From NCBI RefSeq assembly GCF_014982715.1, contig NZ_JADCJY010000001.1, positions 1,426,001 to 1,490,000 on the forward strand: a stretch of DNA of 64,000 nucleotides, written 5' to 3'. The position numbers and the translations under genes are program-made. Source of the stretch: Gallalistipes aquisgranensis. GTDB taxonomy: Bacteria; Bacteroidota; Bacteroidia; Bacteroidales; Rikenellaceae. Every line of letters begins with the position of its first letter. Within the stretch, counting starts at the first letter, position 1. This document shows, in pieces, positions 18,001 through 25,167 of the stretch. Under the pieces are notes generated by a model. It was given only the letters and a program-made list of their open reading frames with translations, was not told the origin of the DNA and did no database searches.

Positions 18001-18465
18001 GGTCTGGGCCAGCGTCTGCAACGCATCGTAACAATAGGTGTGGTTGTAGGCCACCGGCTTCTCCGCCGCATCCACGCACTCGCCCGCCGTCCATCCCGCA
18101 TCCCGCAGGTTCATGTTGTCCACGATCAGCTTCAGGTGCTCCTTCGGCCGGGCCGTGTAGGAAAACTTGAGCCGGCTGTCTCCCGGCACCGTATTGTGCA
18201 CCTTGAAGCGTTTCAGACGGGCCTGGCTGGCCTCGAACACCGCCGTGTACTCCAGATTGCGGGCCCCGTTCCGCTTCACGCTCACCGGCTTTTCGAGCGT
18301 GTAGGTCTCCCCCTGGAACTCGCACCTGGCTCCCACGGGAATCTCCGCATACTCCGTCAGCGAAAAGTACAGCGTCAGCGTATGGTCCCCCATCACCGCC
18401 CGGTAGCGGTAACTGTTGTCGTTCACGTCCACATCGACGTACGTATCCGAATAATATATCCTCAC
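15079..18465 (-). CDS. Phage tail tip protein (Tal/baseplate hub-like with variable C-terminus)
   Basis: 1128 aa. The N-terminal third (MRIYYSDTYVDV..., LKFSYTARPKEHLKLIVDNM, FSTEWSVEGKTISLRKAGG) has the features of tail-associated hub proteins from siphophage-like tails of Bacteroidota. A helical segment follows near residues 490-540 (IEQEEVVAEDRHREAV, MLEKSLLDFGKSIDPI). Beta-rich receptor-binding-type sequence then runs to the C-terminus (VSHWGIGG). It is the last long gene of the tail operon. The final 60 residues are duplicated in an orphan fragment 930 bp away. No peptidase or depolymerase catalytic motif was recognised. Confidence 0.8.
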   Translation of the reverse strand: MRIYYSDTYVDVDVNDNSYRYRAVMGDHTLTLYFSLTEYAEIPVGARCEFQGETYTLEKPVSVKRNGARNLEYTAVFEASQARLKRFKVHNTVPGDSRLKFSYTARPKEHLKLIVDNMNLRDAGWTAGECVDAAEKPVAYNHTYCYDALQTLAQTFSTEWSVEGKTISLRKAGGEGTPLELSYGRDNGFRPGVGRSNVGDTKAVEVLYVQGGDKNMLPGKYGNKELLLPAGQTIRYDGVHFEDEEGFDARSARSYVADGEGLSLRRADRPLQSGTEESLDLSNIYPRWQGKVKMTGDGSLYEFGDERLASGPDFSQCVIAGETMTVIFQSGMLAGREFEADFDPERKLFRIVPQMQDGVEMPGGAYVFGEGDGYSVFHVEMPYEYIRNDRDRSGASWEMMREAVKYLWENEQPRFSFTGELDGIWAKRRWLNISDRLRLGGPVLFRDGDLAPEGTLMRITGIREMVNDPYGPTIELSNTTAPGSVAASLSRIEQEEVVAEDRHREAVNFTRRRFRDSQEAISMLEKSLLDFGKSIDPITVRTMMISLGDPGLQFEFVPQTEGAEFRTEEGRLIAPAGTVTHLTLTRGAADGGEQTPPQALEWTLEGRTFTGQDAGTRYYLYVKGSTEGGSAEYLLSEEAVGLKSTEGYYHLLVGMLGTEDEQGRTFTPLYGFTEVSPSQIVTPRITSRDGNAYFDLTTGQIAGRIEFIDAKGQTRTLIEGGKLATDAIDTQRLVVEQVSTVPNESNNWHIEIDSQNNSVAMLDETDTPRLMIHGKNYTGVEDISGVQSVDPAPLSGTSFSMSRLASESGVYIKDDSDSWILGNFLVPDTGQYMMKVPPLRVGVHGAVTGVVEYFDIVTDMRIELYKGGTYYQELYTDSFFMTNGRVPGYDTEISPLVAYELEAGAYSVQVTFRGHLFYTGHPAQPADPGPSVRLTVSLDPGTAGDVIQVAGQSQVTKIFANGLASVWDSDRYFAVVSRPEETDSDLIRAKGNMRFLAENSRYGLRVTNAGLLHTNDGELWCGMMPGVVYAGQVNGSLPQILRSWRAPGIDGWWVQRHNGQEGQYLVTMGRPFASADDYAVLFTTEYGYARTEWKSTDSFVVWTGDDETANDANFTFLVLDVSHWGIGG

Positions 18466-18510
18466 GATTCTATCTTCTTAAAATTCTTTCACCTCCGGCG
18501 ATTTCCGCGC

Positions 18511-19137
18511 CTACGCATACGAAAGGCTTCCCCCGCCGCTCCGGGCGATATAGCTTTTTCCCACCAGGTCGTAGAGCATCGGCACCCCCTCCCGCAGGGC
18601 GGGCACCAGCTCCATGACCGGCACTCCCGCCTCGGTGATCCGGCAGCGGTAGAAACGGATGATCCGGCTGTAATAGCTGTGCGGCGCTCCGCCCTGGTTG
18701 ACCGTGAAGAGGTAAATCGGCCACTTCGCCGTAAAACTCTGCGTCCCGATCACGGCCGAATACTGTCCGCAGAAATCGAACGTCCCGTCGCCCATCACCA
18801 CCGTCTCCCGTCCGGAGGAGAAGCTCACCGATTCGTTGTTGAAAGCCCAGCCGCCCACCTTTCCCGTGATCTGGCCGCCCGCCCCGCTTCCCGTGGGCAC
18901 GTAGCAGTACATCACGAACTGATCCGCCGACGAAGCCGAATCCCTCGATCCGAACAGGAACAGGCTCCGCAGGGAAGCATCGCTGTTCGGCAGAAGCTGG
19001 AAAACGAACTCCACCCTCGTCCGGGGCGTGGGCAGATACCCCGTATCGAAATAGCATCCGTCCGGCCGGAGCCACTCCAGCAGCTGCACCGCCTCTCCGC
19101 CCGGCGCAGCCAGCAGCCGTCTCTGCACGAGTTCCAT
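18511..19137 (-). CDS. LamG/concanavalin-like tail fibre protein
   Basis: 208 aa from ATG 19137, which overlaps the stop of the upstream gene by one base (TGATG). The section YFDTGYLPTPRTRVEFVFQL and the following SLFLFGSR with later FTVNQGGAPHSYYSRIIRFY are typical of LamG-like phage and surface proteins that begin with an ‘xDTGY’ strand. It probably binds glycans at the tail end. The frame is open upstream to 19350, but that part is out-of-frame overlap with the neighbouring gene. Confidence 0.7.
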   Translation of the reverse strand: MELVQRRLLAAPGGEAVQLLEWLRPDGCYFDTGYLPTPRTRVEFVFQLLPNSDASLRSLFLFGSRDSASSADQFVMYCYVPTGSGAGGQITGKVGGWAFNNESVSFSSGRETVVMGDGTFDFCGQYSAVIGTQSFTAKWPIYLFTVNQGGAPHSYYSRIIRFYRCRITEAGVPVMELVPALREGVPMLYDLVGKSYIARSGGGSLSYA

Positions 19138-19415
19138 CACACCGGATTTTGCGGATCGTAAACGATCTCGTGTTCCGTGAAACTCTCCACGATCCTCCCC
19201 TGCTCGACCCGGTACTGCGGCCGGTAATAGTACCCCGGACGGAACTCCACGGGTTCGGTCACCAGCTCCATCCAGCCGCACCTCCGCGCCGCCTCCGTAT
19301 CCCGGTCGAACACCCGGTGCAGGTTCGAACAGGCTCTTCCGTCCAGCCACCCGTTGTAGGGGACCGGCATCATACGCACGCCCTCGGGCGTCATCCGCGC
19401 AAATCTCTTCTCCAT
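19137..19415 (-). CDS. Small tail-locus protein of unknown function
   Basis: 92 aa (MEKRFARMTPEGVRMMPVPY...). No known domain recognised; aromatic rich (YYYRPQYRVEQG). It lies between the collagen-like fibre gene (7 bp upstream) and the LamG-like gene (1-base overlap), so it is translated with them and is probably part of the fibre or its assembly. Confidence 0.65.
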   Translation of the reverse strand: MEKRFARMTPEGVRMMPVPYNGWLDGRACSNLHRVFDRDTEAARRCGWMELVTEPVEFRPGYYYRPQYRVEQGRIVESFTEHEIVYDPQNPV

Positions 19416-19422
19416 CGTTCTC

Positions 19423-20091
19423 CTAACCTTTTTTGATTACCCCCACACACCACTGCTCCGCCTGCGGCTCGTAGGTGTAGATAAAGTCGTAATATCCGGC
19501 CTCCACCGTGGGCACTTCGCCCCCGTAAAACAGTCCGGCCCCCCAGTCGATCGTATAGTCGCCCTCCACGCAGGCGCAGAGCAGGATCGAATGGTCCGTC
19601 AGCGTATCCTCCGGCACGGGCGGCTCGAAAACAATGTCGTCCGCAACGACCACCCGGTAACGGCGGTCCGCCTCCAGCACCCCCTCGTACTCCCTGAGCC
19701 GCCGCTCCTCGGTCAGCGGAGCCCGCAGCTCCCCGATCTGTTCCGGCGTGAAATCCCCGAAGGTGAAGGGATCGCCCTTGTCTCCCTTGCCGCCCGCGGG
19801 ACCTGCCGGTCCGGCAGGTCCCTCAGGCCCCGTCTCTCCCCTGGGTCCCTGCGCTCCGGTCGCCCCCGTCTCGCCCTTCTCTCCCCGGAGCGACAGCAGC
19901 CACTGTTCCGGAGTGCCGTCATACCCCTCTTCCACGGCCACCTCGTAGGCGCTCGCCCCCTGGTTCCCCTTGAGCAGCGCCACCGGCGTCTTCACGCTCC
20001 GGCCGTCGCCGTCCACCCCCAGGGCATAAAAACCCTCCAGCGTCTCCGCCTCCGGCAGCGCCGACACCTTGATACTCTCTACCATTCCCAT
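19423..20091 (-). CDS. Collagen-like phage tail fibre protein
   Basis: 222 aa. Residues 1-65 form an N-terminal attachment-type region. Residues about 69-107 carry Gly-X-Y triplets (GEKGETGATGAQGPRGETG, then GPEGPAGPAGPAG and GKGDKGD), a trimeric collagen-like stalk. Residues about 110-222 form a beta-rich head. Collagen-like stalks are common in phage fibres and bacterial surface fibres. The start overlaps the end of the Dit-like gene by 13 bp, showing translational coupling. Confidence 0.82.
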   Translation of the reverse strand: MGMVESIKVSALPEAETLEGFYALGVDGDGRSVKTPVALLKGNQGASAYEVAVEEGYDGTPEQWLLSLRGEKGETGATGAQGPRGETGPEGPAGPAGPAGGKGDKGDPFTFGDFTPEQIGELRAPLTEERRLREYEGVLEADRRYRVVVADDIVFEPPVPEDTLTDHSILLCACVEGDYTIDWGAGLFYGGEVPTVEAGYYDFIYTYEPQAEQWCVGVIKKG

Positions 20092-21050
20092 CTTCCTTTA
20101 CGAATTAACAATCTGATTCCTTTTCCCTCTTCCGTGACCAGTGGCGTCCCCTCTTCAGCCGCCAGCATCCACTCCCGCAGCTCTTCCGGCCACGAGGCGC
20201 ACACCATCGTCACCGTGAAATGACAGTTCACTCCCCCTCCGGCCGTCTTCGCCTGCTGCACCTGTCCGTTCTTGTAGTAGCACACCAGCGACCGTCCCAG
20301 ACAAGGCACGTAAAGCAGTTTTCCGCCCCGCTCCGGCCGGGCACCCCCTCCGGCCCGGGGCCGCACCAGATCGTGCAGCAGCGCCAGGTAATTGCGCCGG
20401 AACGAAGCCGCATCGGGAGCCTTCATGTAGCAGCCGAGCGTCACTTCGCCCGACTGGAAGCGCACCGTCTCCCCGTCGCAGATCAGTCCGTCCCGTCCGG
20501 CCAGATCGACCGACAGACTCTTTTTCGCCGCCGGCAGGACCCTCACCGACTCCTCCGTACCCTGCAACAGACGCACCCCGTAATGCGACAAATCCACCCC
20601 GTCGAGTTCGTACCCCTGCACGGGCACCCCGTCCCACATCCGGGGCGCCTCGTAACTGTACCCTTTCAGCGGCGTGTCGTCGTCCGCCAGTTTCAGCGTA
20701 CACTGCTCCCGACCGTCGGCGAACTTCACCGCCGATTTCGACACCAGCCTCGCCCGGCGCACCCATCCGATCTCCCTGAACTCGAACGTGTGGTAGGCTT
20801 CCCGGGTCAGATCGCGGAACAGCGCCTCCATTCCCCGTTCGTTCACTCCGCACAGCGGCAGCGAAAACTCCGCCGAAGCCAGCGCCGGGGCCGAGAGGTC
20901 GGGTTCCGTCCCCTCCTCCTCCGGCCAGTCGTTCACCTTCACCTTCTTGAGCGGCGGCCACGTCAGCGGCCCCGCATATCCGCCTTCGCCCACGAACACG
21001 CCGTAACCTTCCCAGGCGTCGGCCCCGTCTATGTACATCCGTCCCTTCAT
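20079..21050 (-). CDS. Distal tail protein (Dit-like)
   Basis: 323 aa. It sits directly after the tape measure gene (ATGA overlap of 4 bp) and before the fibre genes, the usual place for the distal tail protein. Sequence (MKGRMYIDGADAWEGYGVFV, AEFSLPLCGVNERGMEALFR, FRDLTREAYHTFEF) resembles Bacteroidota Dit-like proteins that form the hub linking the tail tube to the tip. The assignment rests mainly on gene order and length. Confidence 0.65.
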   Translation of the reverse strand: MKGRMYIDGADAWEGYGVFVGEGGYAGPLTWPPLKKVKVNDWPEEEGTEPDLSAPALASAEFSLPLCGVNERGMEALFRDLTREAYHTFEFREIGWVRRARLVSKSAVKFADGREQCTLKLADDDTPLKGYSYEAPRMWDGVPVQGYELDGVDLSHYGVRLLQGTEESVRVLPAAKKSLSVDLAGRDGLICDGETVRFQSGEVTLGCYMKAPDAASFRRNYLALLHDLVRPRAGGGARPERGGKLLYVPCLGRSLVCYYKNGQVQQAKTAGGGVNCHFTVTMVCASWPEELREWMLAAEEGTPLVTEEGKGIRLLIRKGRWEW

Positions 21051-22921
21051 CGTCTCAGCATCACACCTTTGTCCCTGATCGTCTCCAGACTCAGCCTCAT
21101 CTGTCCCATGTCCGCCTCCATCGTCTCCAGCTTACGGCAGTAGGCCGTGTTCGATTCGATGCCTCCCAACAGCCGGAGCTGCTCCCCGCTCTGGAGCACC
21201 AGCTGCTTCATGTCTTCCGAAATCGACCACGTATGCCCCTGAATGGCCGTCACGCAACCGTTCAGCTCGTTCACGCTCTCCTGGCTGACCGCCTCGATAC
21301 CCTTCGACAGCCCCCCTTCCTGCACCTTCTCGGGCGAAAGGTCGAACCCGTAGCTTCCGGCCAGTTTGTCCCACTCCTTCCAGAACTCCCCGGCCAGCCT
21401 CACCTGCCCCTCCATCTGCCCGAAGAAACCTCCCAGCAGGGCCTGCACGTCGCTGCCCAGCAGTTTCATGTCGTCTCCCTTGCGGTACACCTCCGTCAGG
21501 TCCTCCTGCAACTTATCGAACGACTCCTGGAAATAGAGCGTCTGCATCAACTGCTTCCCCAACCCTTCGAGCACCTTCACGAAACTGGCCTTCCACTCCT
21601 GCATGGCGTCCGTCCCGTTCGCAAAAGCCTTCACGATGCAGTCGCCCAGATCGTTGCCCAGATCGCCGAAGGTATCGGTCAGATACTCCTTGAACTGCTC
21701 CTCGGCCTCCTTCCACTTGTCGTACAGATCGACCACGTTCTGTATCTGCTTCTTGGCCTCGTCATTGAGCTGGTTGTTCGTCTGGAGCAGCACCCGGGCC
21801 GCCTCTACGTTGAACCCGCCCTCGAACAGCTCCGGATAGAGCTCCTTGAGCGTCTTGCTCCTTTCGCTGCGGAACCAGGTGCGGTGCCGGGTCACGATCC
21901 TGATGTTCTCCAGCTGGGAGTATTCGACCTCCTCGATCGGATTGGAAGCGAAGGGTCTGAATATCTTCCGCTTCTTCTTGGCGATACTTCCCTCGTACTT
22001 GTCGTGATACTCCTGCGCCACCTCCAGCGCATCGGCGGCCTTCTTCAGGGTGTCCGACCCGAAGGCGTTGGTCAGCTTCTCCCCTTCCAGCTTTTCATCC
22101 GCCAGACTGAGCGCATAGTCATGCAGAAACTCCTTCCTCTCCCGCGCCATCTGCGCCAGTGCCGCCCTTTCCTTGGCCTTGGCCGAGAATATGGCCGTCA
22201 CCCCTTTGGTCACGGCCGAAAGGGCCGCTCCGATATAGTCGCCCGAAGCGGCCTTTCCCGCCACTTCGGCCACATCCGAAAAGGTCTTGCCGAAACTCTC
22301 CAGCCCCGCACTGCCCGTCGCCCGGCCGATCTGCTGAAACGCATCGCCCATCTCCTTGCCGTACGAGGCCACCGCCTGCGCCGCCTGCCTGGTCGACCCC
22401 TTGAGCAGTTTCAACTGGCGGTTGGAACTGTCCGTCACCTCGATGCTCTCCGAGGTCACCTTGTTCGTCTGCTGCTGCGCATCGGCCACCTCCTCCTCCG
22501 ACCGGGCCAGTTTCCGGTTGGTGGCGATCTTCGTCTCGCTGACCTTGTCCTCGCCCTTCCCGTTCGCGGTCACCGAACGTATCCGCAGCTTGACCCGCTC
22601 GTAGCTCTCGGCCACCTGTTCGTAATTCTCCTTCAGATTGCGCAACTGTTCCGCATCGAATCCGAACCGGTCCGTGATGTCGTCCGCCGGGGTCTGCACC
22701 ACGTAACTCATGGCCTCCCCGATCTGCCGGACCGCCGCCTCGGAGGAGCCGACCATCTCGCCCATCAGCCCCATCAGCGACTGTTTCAGCGCCACCACGT
22801 TCCGGGTCTCCTCCTGCGCCGTCCGTCCGGCCGTTCTCAGAATCAGCTTGATTCCCTCGGCCTCCTCCTTCAGCCGGTTGCGGTCGAAGGCCTCCGCCGA
22901 CATTCCTGTATCATTGCTCAT
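21047..22921 (-). CDS. Tail tape measure protein
   Basis: 624 aa. Mostly helical, with a coiled-coil N-terminal half (LKENYEQVAESYERVKLRIR, RKLARSEEEVADAQQQ), a central hydrophobic Ala/Gly-rich stretch around residues 225-250 (GKAASGDYIGAALSAVTKGV) and a Gln-rich C-terminal half. It follows the chaperone genes, with its start overlapping the frameshifted product by 11 bp, the standard arrangement. By the usual rule of about 1.5 angstrom per residue, the tail would be around 90 nm (inference). Confidence 0.85.
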   Translation of the reverse strand: MSNDTGMSAEAFDRNRLKEEAEGIKLILRTAGRTAQEETRNVVALKQSLMGLMGEMVGSSEAAVRQIGEAMSYVVQTPADDITDRFGFDAEQLRNLKENYEQVAESYERVKLRIRSVTANGKGEDKVSETKIATNRKLARSEEEVADAQQQTNKVTSESIEVTDSSNRQLKLLKGSTRQAAQAVASYGKEMGDAFQQIGRATGSAGLESFGKTFSDVAEVAGKAASGDYIGAALSAVTKGVTAIFSAKAKERAALAQMARERKEFLHDYALSLADEKLEGEKLTNAFGSDTLKKAADALEVAQEYHDKYEGSIAKKKRKIFRPFASNPIEEVEYSQLENIRIVTRHRTWFRSERSKTLKELYPELFEGGFNVEAARVLLQTNNQLNDEAKKQIQNVVDLYDKWKEAEEQFKEYLTDTFGDLGNDLGDCIVKAFANGTDAMQEWKASFVKVLEGLGKQLMQTLYFQESFDKLQEDLTEVYRKGDDMKLLGSDVQALLGGFFGQMEGQVRLAGEFWKEWDKLAGSYGFDLSPEKVQEGGLSKGIEAVSQESVNELNGCVTAIQGHTWSISEDMKQLVLQSGEQLRLLGGIESNTAYCRKLETMEADMGQMRLSLETIRDKGVMLRR

Positions 22922-23632
22922 ACTTCAACTGTTTCATGGCCTGCATAAAGCGGCCGAAATTCATTTTCCCGTTTCCGCGCCTCTTCTCCGCCCCGGAGGG
23001 CCCCTTCACGTCGTCGTAGCGCGGCAGTACGGAAGCGTAAAGGATCAAATTGGCGTAGCTCATCCCGTGGAGCACACGTTCCGTGTCCAGCCCGTAAGCC
23101 TTCGCCACGGCGGCCACTACCGCCCAGATGCTGTCGTTACCGTTTCCTTCGTCGGCCGGGTCAGGTTTACCTCTGCGAGGGAAACGGTAAGCCCGAAAAA
23201 AGCGGCTACCTCCATCTTCCCCAGCAGCCTCGCCACCAGCATGCCCAACTCCCGGGGCGAACAGCTCTCCAGCAGTTCCCGGGCCAGCTCGCCCTTGCAG
23301 TCCTGCGTCTGCCACACCCGGCGGCGGATCAGGCCGCCGAACCTTTTGCACACCACCCTGCGGCGCCGCTCCAGTCCCCGCGCTCCCAGTATGAGCACCG
23401 CCGCGATGTCCCCGAGCGCCCCGCAGTCCCGGGCTGTTCGCAGCACGTAGGGAAGAATATCCGTCTCTCCGTCCGTCTCCTCCCTCACGGGCAGGCGCGA
23501 CACCTCGGCCGACACCCGGATAAGCGTCGCCACGGTCGGCGGCGCCACCCGGTAGCTCTTCCCGGCCACTTCCACCGTCTCCCACTCCTGCAGAATGGTC
23601 TCCGCCACTTTCTGTTCCACTGTCTTCTCCAT
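22911..23632 (-). CDS. Tail assembly chaperone, -1 frameshift product (gpGT-like)
   Basis: The frame-0 gene from ATG 23632 is read to the slippery heptamer at 23201-23195, then continues in the -1 frame to the stop at 22911. This gives about 240 aa (146 from frame 0, 94 from frame -1). The added part contains DSIWAVVAAVAKAYGLDTER and MSYANLILYASVLPRYDD, the kind of T domain that recruits tape measure protein in lambda-like systems. The -1 section has no good start codon near its beginning, so fusion by frameshift is the best reading. It overlaps the tape measure start. Confidence 0.8.
23117..23632 (-). CDS. Tail assembly chaperone, frame-0 product (gpG-like)
   Basis: 171 aa from ATG 23632 (MEKTVEQKVAETILQEWETV). 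Domain: VEVAGKSYRVAPPTVATLIR, SCSPRELGMLVARLLGKM, AAFFGLTVSLAEVN. It stands between the tail tube and tape measure genes, where lambda gpG and its relatives are found. It is the main product; a fraction of ribosomes shift at the slippery site inside AAFFG to make the long form. The frame-0 stop at 23117-23119 is 18 nt past the stimulatory stem. Confidence 0.8.
   Translation of the reverse strand: MEKTVEQKVAETILQEWETVEVAGKSYRVAPPTVATLIRVSAEVSRLPVREETDGETDILPYVLRTARDCGALGDIAAVLILGARGLERRRRVVCKRFGGLIRRRVWQTQDCKGELARELLESCSPRELGMLVARLLGKMEVAAFFGLTVSLAEVNLTRPTKETVTTASGR
23137..23201 (-). promoter_or_regulatory. Programmed -1 ribosomal frameshift signal
   Basis: On the minus strand T TTT TTC (23201-23195) is an ideal X XXY YYZ heptamer in the correct phase. 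After a 4-nt spacer (GGGC) comes an 11-bp perfect stem: TTACCGTTTCC (23190-23180) with GGAAACGGTAA (23147-23137), loop 32 nt. Such stem placement is standard for stimulating -1 slippage. Confidence 0.82.
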
Positions 23633-23653
23633 ACTTCTCTCTGTCGATTGATC

Positions 23654-23722
23654 TGGCGCCCGGAGCGGGATTCGAACCCGCCCGAAACCTCCGTTCCGCC
23701 GTCCGCCCGCAGACGTCCGGGC
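23654..23722 (-). pseudogene. tRNA-like element with degenerate core
   Basis: 69 nt on the minus strand. A perfect 7-bp acceptor stem (GCCCGGA with TCCGGGC) plus discriminator G and an encoded CCA. The T arm is perfect, with a 5-bp stem around TTCGAAT. The middle is degenerate: D arm of 4 bp with an 8-nt loop but no 8-9 linker, anticodon stem with a mismatch, loop CGGAGGT lacking U33, and no variable loop. It lies between the tail tube and chaperone genes. It could be a decayed phage tRNA, an old attachment remnant or a regulatory tRNA mimic. Confidence 0.6.
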
Positions 23723-23756
23723 CGCGGCTGTCCTCCCCCGCCGCACGGGAAAAACG

Positions 23757-24290
23757 CTAAACCGCTGCGGCCACCACCCCGAAGTCGAACAGGTACCCGG
23801 CCTGTCCTTTCAGCAGACGGGCCGTACATTCGGCCGTAAAGCCTTTCTGCGAGGAATAGGCGGGCTTCATCGTCACCAGACAGCAGGGCGCCTCGAAGGT
23901 CTCCGAACCCGTCACCGAAGGATTCGCCAGTTTGAGACTGTACTTCTCCTGGGTGATGAGCGATTTGACCCGTTGTTTGCGGTCGTTGCCCGTACCGCTC
24001 ACCTCCGTATCCCAGAACTTGCCGCGGGTCGCCTCCGAAGGCTTCAGCAACGTGAAGTTGATCGCCAGATCGGGCTCCTGCCGGAGCTCGTCGATCAGCT
24101 TGCCGTTGATGTCCTTGAGCTGATACACCGCGCCATCGGTCGTCTCGAACGAAAGCCCCTCCGCATCGATCGACCCGAGGTCCTCCAGCGTGGTACTCAT
24201 CGCTCCGCTCTCGCCGGGTTTGCCCATCATCACATGCACGTCGCCCCACGAAGTCTCGGCCGTTTCGGTCGACAAAACATTTTCTGCCAT
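23757..24290 (-). CDS. Major tail tube protein
   Basis: 177 aa. Sequence (MAENVLSTETAETSWGDVHV, LEDLGSIDAEGLSFETTDG, then KYSLKLANPSVTGSETFEAP) matches the type of tail tube protein found in Bacteroidota tail modules. It is followed by the chaperone gene as expected. No sheath gene lies before or after it, so the tail is predicted to be non-contractile. There is no obvious promoter in the 195 bp upstream (24291-24486), where I see nothing else. Confidence 0.72.
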   Translation of the reverse strand: MAENVLSTETAETSWGDVHVMMGKPGESGAMSTTLEDLGSIDAEGLSFETTDGAVYQLKDINGKLIDELRQEPDLAINFTLLKPSEATRGKFWDTEVSGTGNDRKQRVKSLITQEKYSLKLANPSVTGSETFEAPCCLVTMKPAYSSQKGFTAECTARLLKGQAGYLFDFGVVAAAV

Positions 24291-24486
24291 TTTCTCTGAT
24301 TTTTAAAAGTTTGTAAAAAAAGGTTTCTTTCCCATTTTGTTCCGGGACCGGGGGAGCGGCCCTTCATGCCGTCCCTCTCCCGGTGCGGGACACCTCCGTC
24401 CCGCTTCTCCGCCCTGCGGAGTCTCCATCCCGGCCGAACGCCGGGTCCGTTCTCTTCAGCAAATGTACGCCCCCCGGCAGGCGAAG

Positions 24487-25167
24487 TCAATACCCCCGTT
24501 CCGAATACCCCGGAACCCCCTGCGGCGCAGCGTCATTTTTTCCGTTTCCGTCCCGCAGCGAGGAGACGAAGGCCCTGAGCGACTCCGGCATCGGCACACA
24601 GTCCGCCCGCCGGCGTCCCTCCCCGCCTGCCGTCCTGCGCAGCAGCGCCTCCGCCCGCCGCACCAGCCGCTCCCGCTCCTGCATGAACCGCCGGAAAAAC
24701 ACCATCACCTTCAGGCCGTCCAGCGACCCGAAACACTCCCCGTAGGCACCTTTCTTCACCTCCCGGAAAAATTCGAACATCTCGGTGATCTTCAACCCGC
24801 TGCCCTCTTCGTAGAGCAGTTCGGCCAGTTCGACGATCTGCTCGGCCGTCATCCGCTGCTGGTTGCACGAATCGTTCAGTCCGATCACGTACATCCTCAC
24901 CAGCCTCACGGCCACCGCCTCCCCGTGCGAACGCTCCACATCCGCCAACGCCGGAAAGGGCATCCTCACGCACATACCCAGTCCCCGTATCTCACGCCTC
25001 CTGCGCAGCTCCTCCATCCGGGGCACCGAGAAGGCCCGCGCCACCTCCATCGCCGTGGAGAACCGCTCCGCGAGCAGCCGCGGATAACTCTCCGAGCTCC
25101 CGCAGGAGCCTGCGCTTGGCCTCGTCCGTCGAGCCGTAACGACGCCCGTTCGTCTGATCTCTTCCAT
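24487..25167 (-). CDS. DUF6633-like protein of phage-tail loci
   Basis: 226 aa at most. Core: LLAERFSTAMEVARAFSVPR, LGMCVRMPFPALADVERSHG, LNDSCNQQRMTAEQIVELAE and LKITEMFEFFREVKKGAYGE. I recall this pattern as a family seen beside phage genes in Bacteroidota; function unknown, mostly helical. The first ATG (25167) overlaps the upstream gene by 176 nt; ATGs at 25050 and 25017 would shorten the overlap. It lies between the replication-like gene and the tail tube gene. Confidence 0.6.
   Translation of the reverse strand: MEEIRRTGVVTARRTRPSAGSCGSSESYPRLLAERFSTAMEVARAFSVPRMEELRRRREIRGLGMCVRMPFPALADVERSHGEAVAVRLVRMYVIGLNDSCNQQRMTAEQIVELAELLYEEGSGLKITEMFEFFREVKKGAYGECFGSLDGLKVMVFFRRFMQERERLVRRAEALLRRTAGGEGRRRADCVPMPESLRAFVSSLRDGNGKNDAAPQGVPGYSERGY

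Noticed and set aside
15427-19161. Very long open frame on the plus strand opposite the tail genes (over 1200 codons)
   Set aside because: It has no recognisable domain and is rich in Arg, His and Pro as expected for the antisense of GC-rich coding DNA; the minus-strand genes have clear phage tail features.
22911-23585. Independent second gene between chaperone and tape measure
   Set aside because: There is no suitable start codon near the beginning of the -1 frame homology, and a slippery heptamer plus stem join it to the upstream gene.
23654-23722. Functional tRNA gene
   Set aside because: U33, the variable loop and the 8-9 linker are missing and the anticodon stem has a mismatch, so a working tRNA is unlikely.
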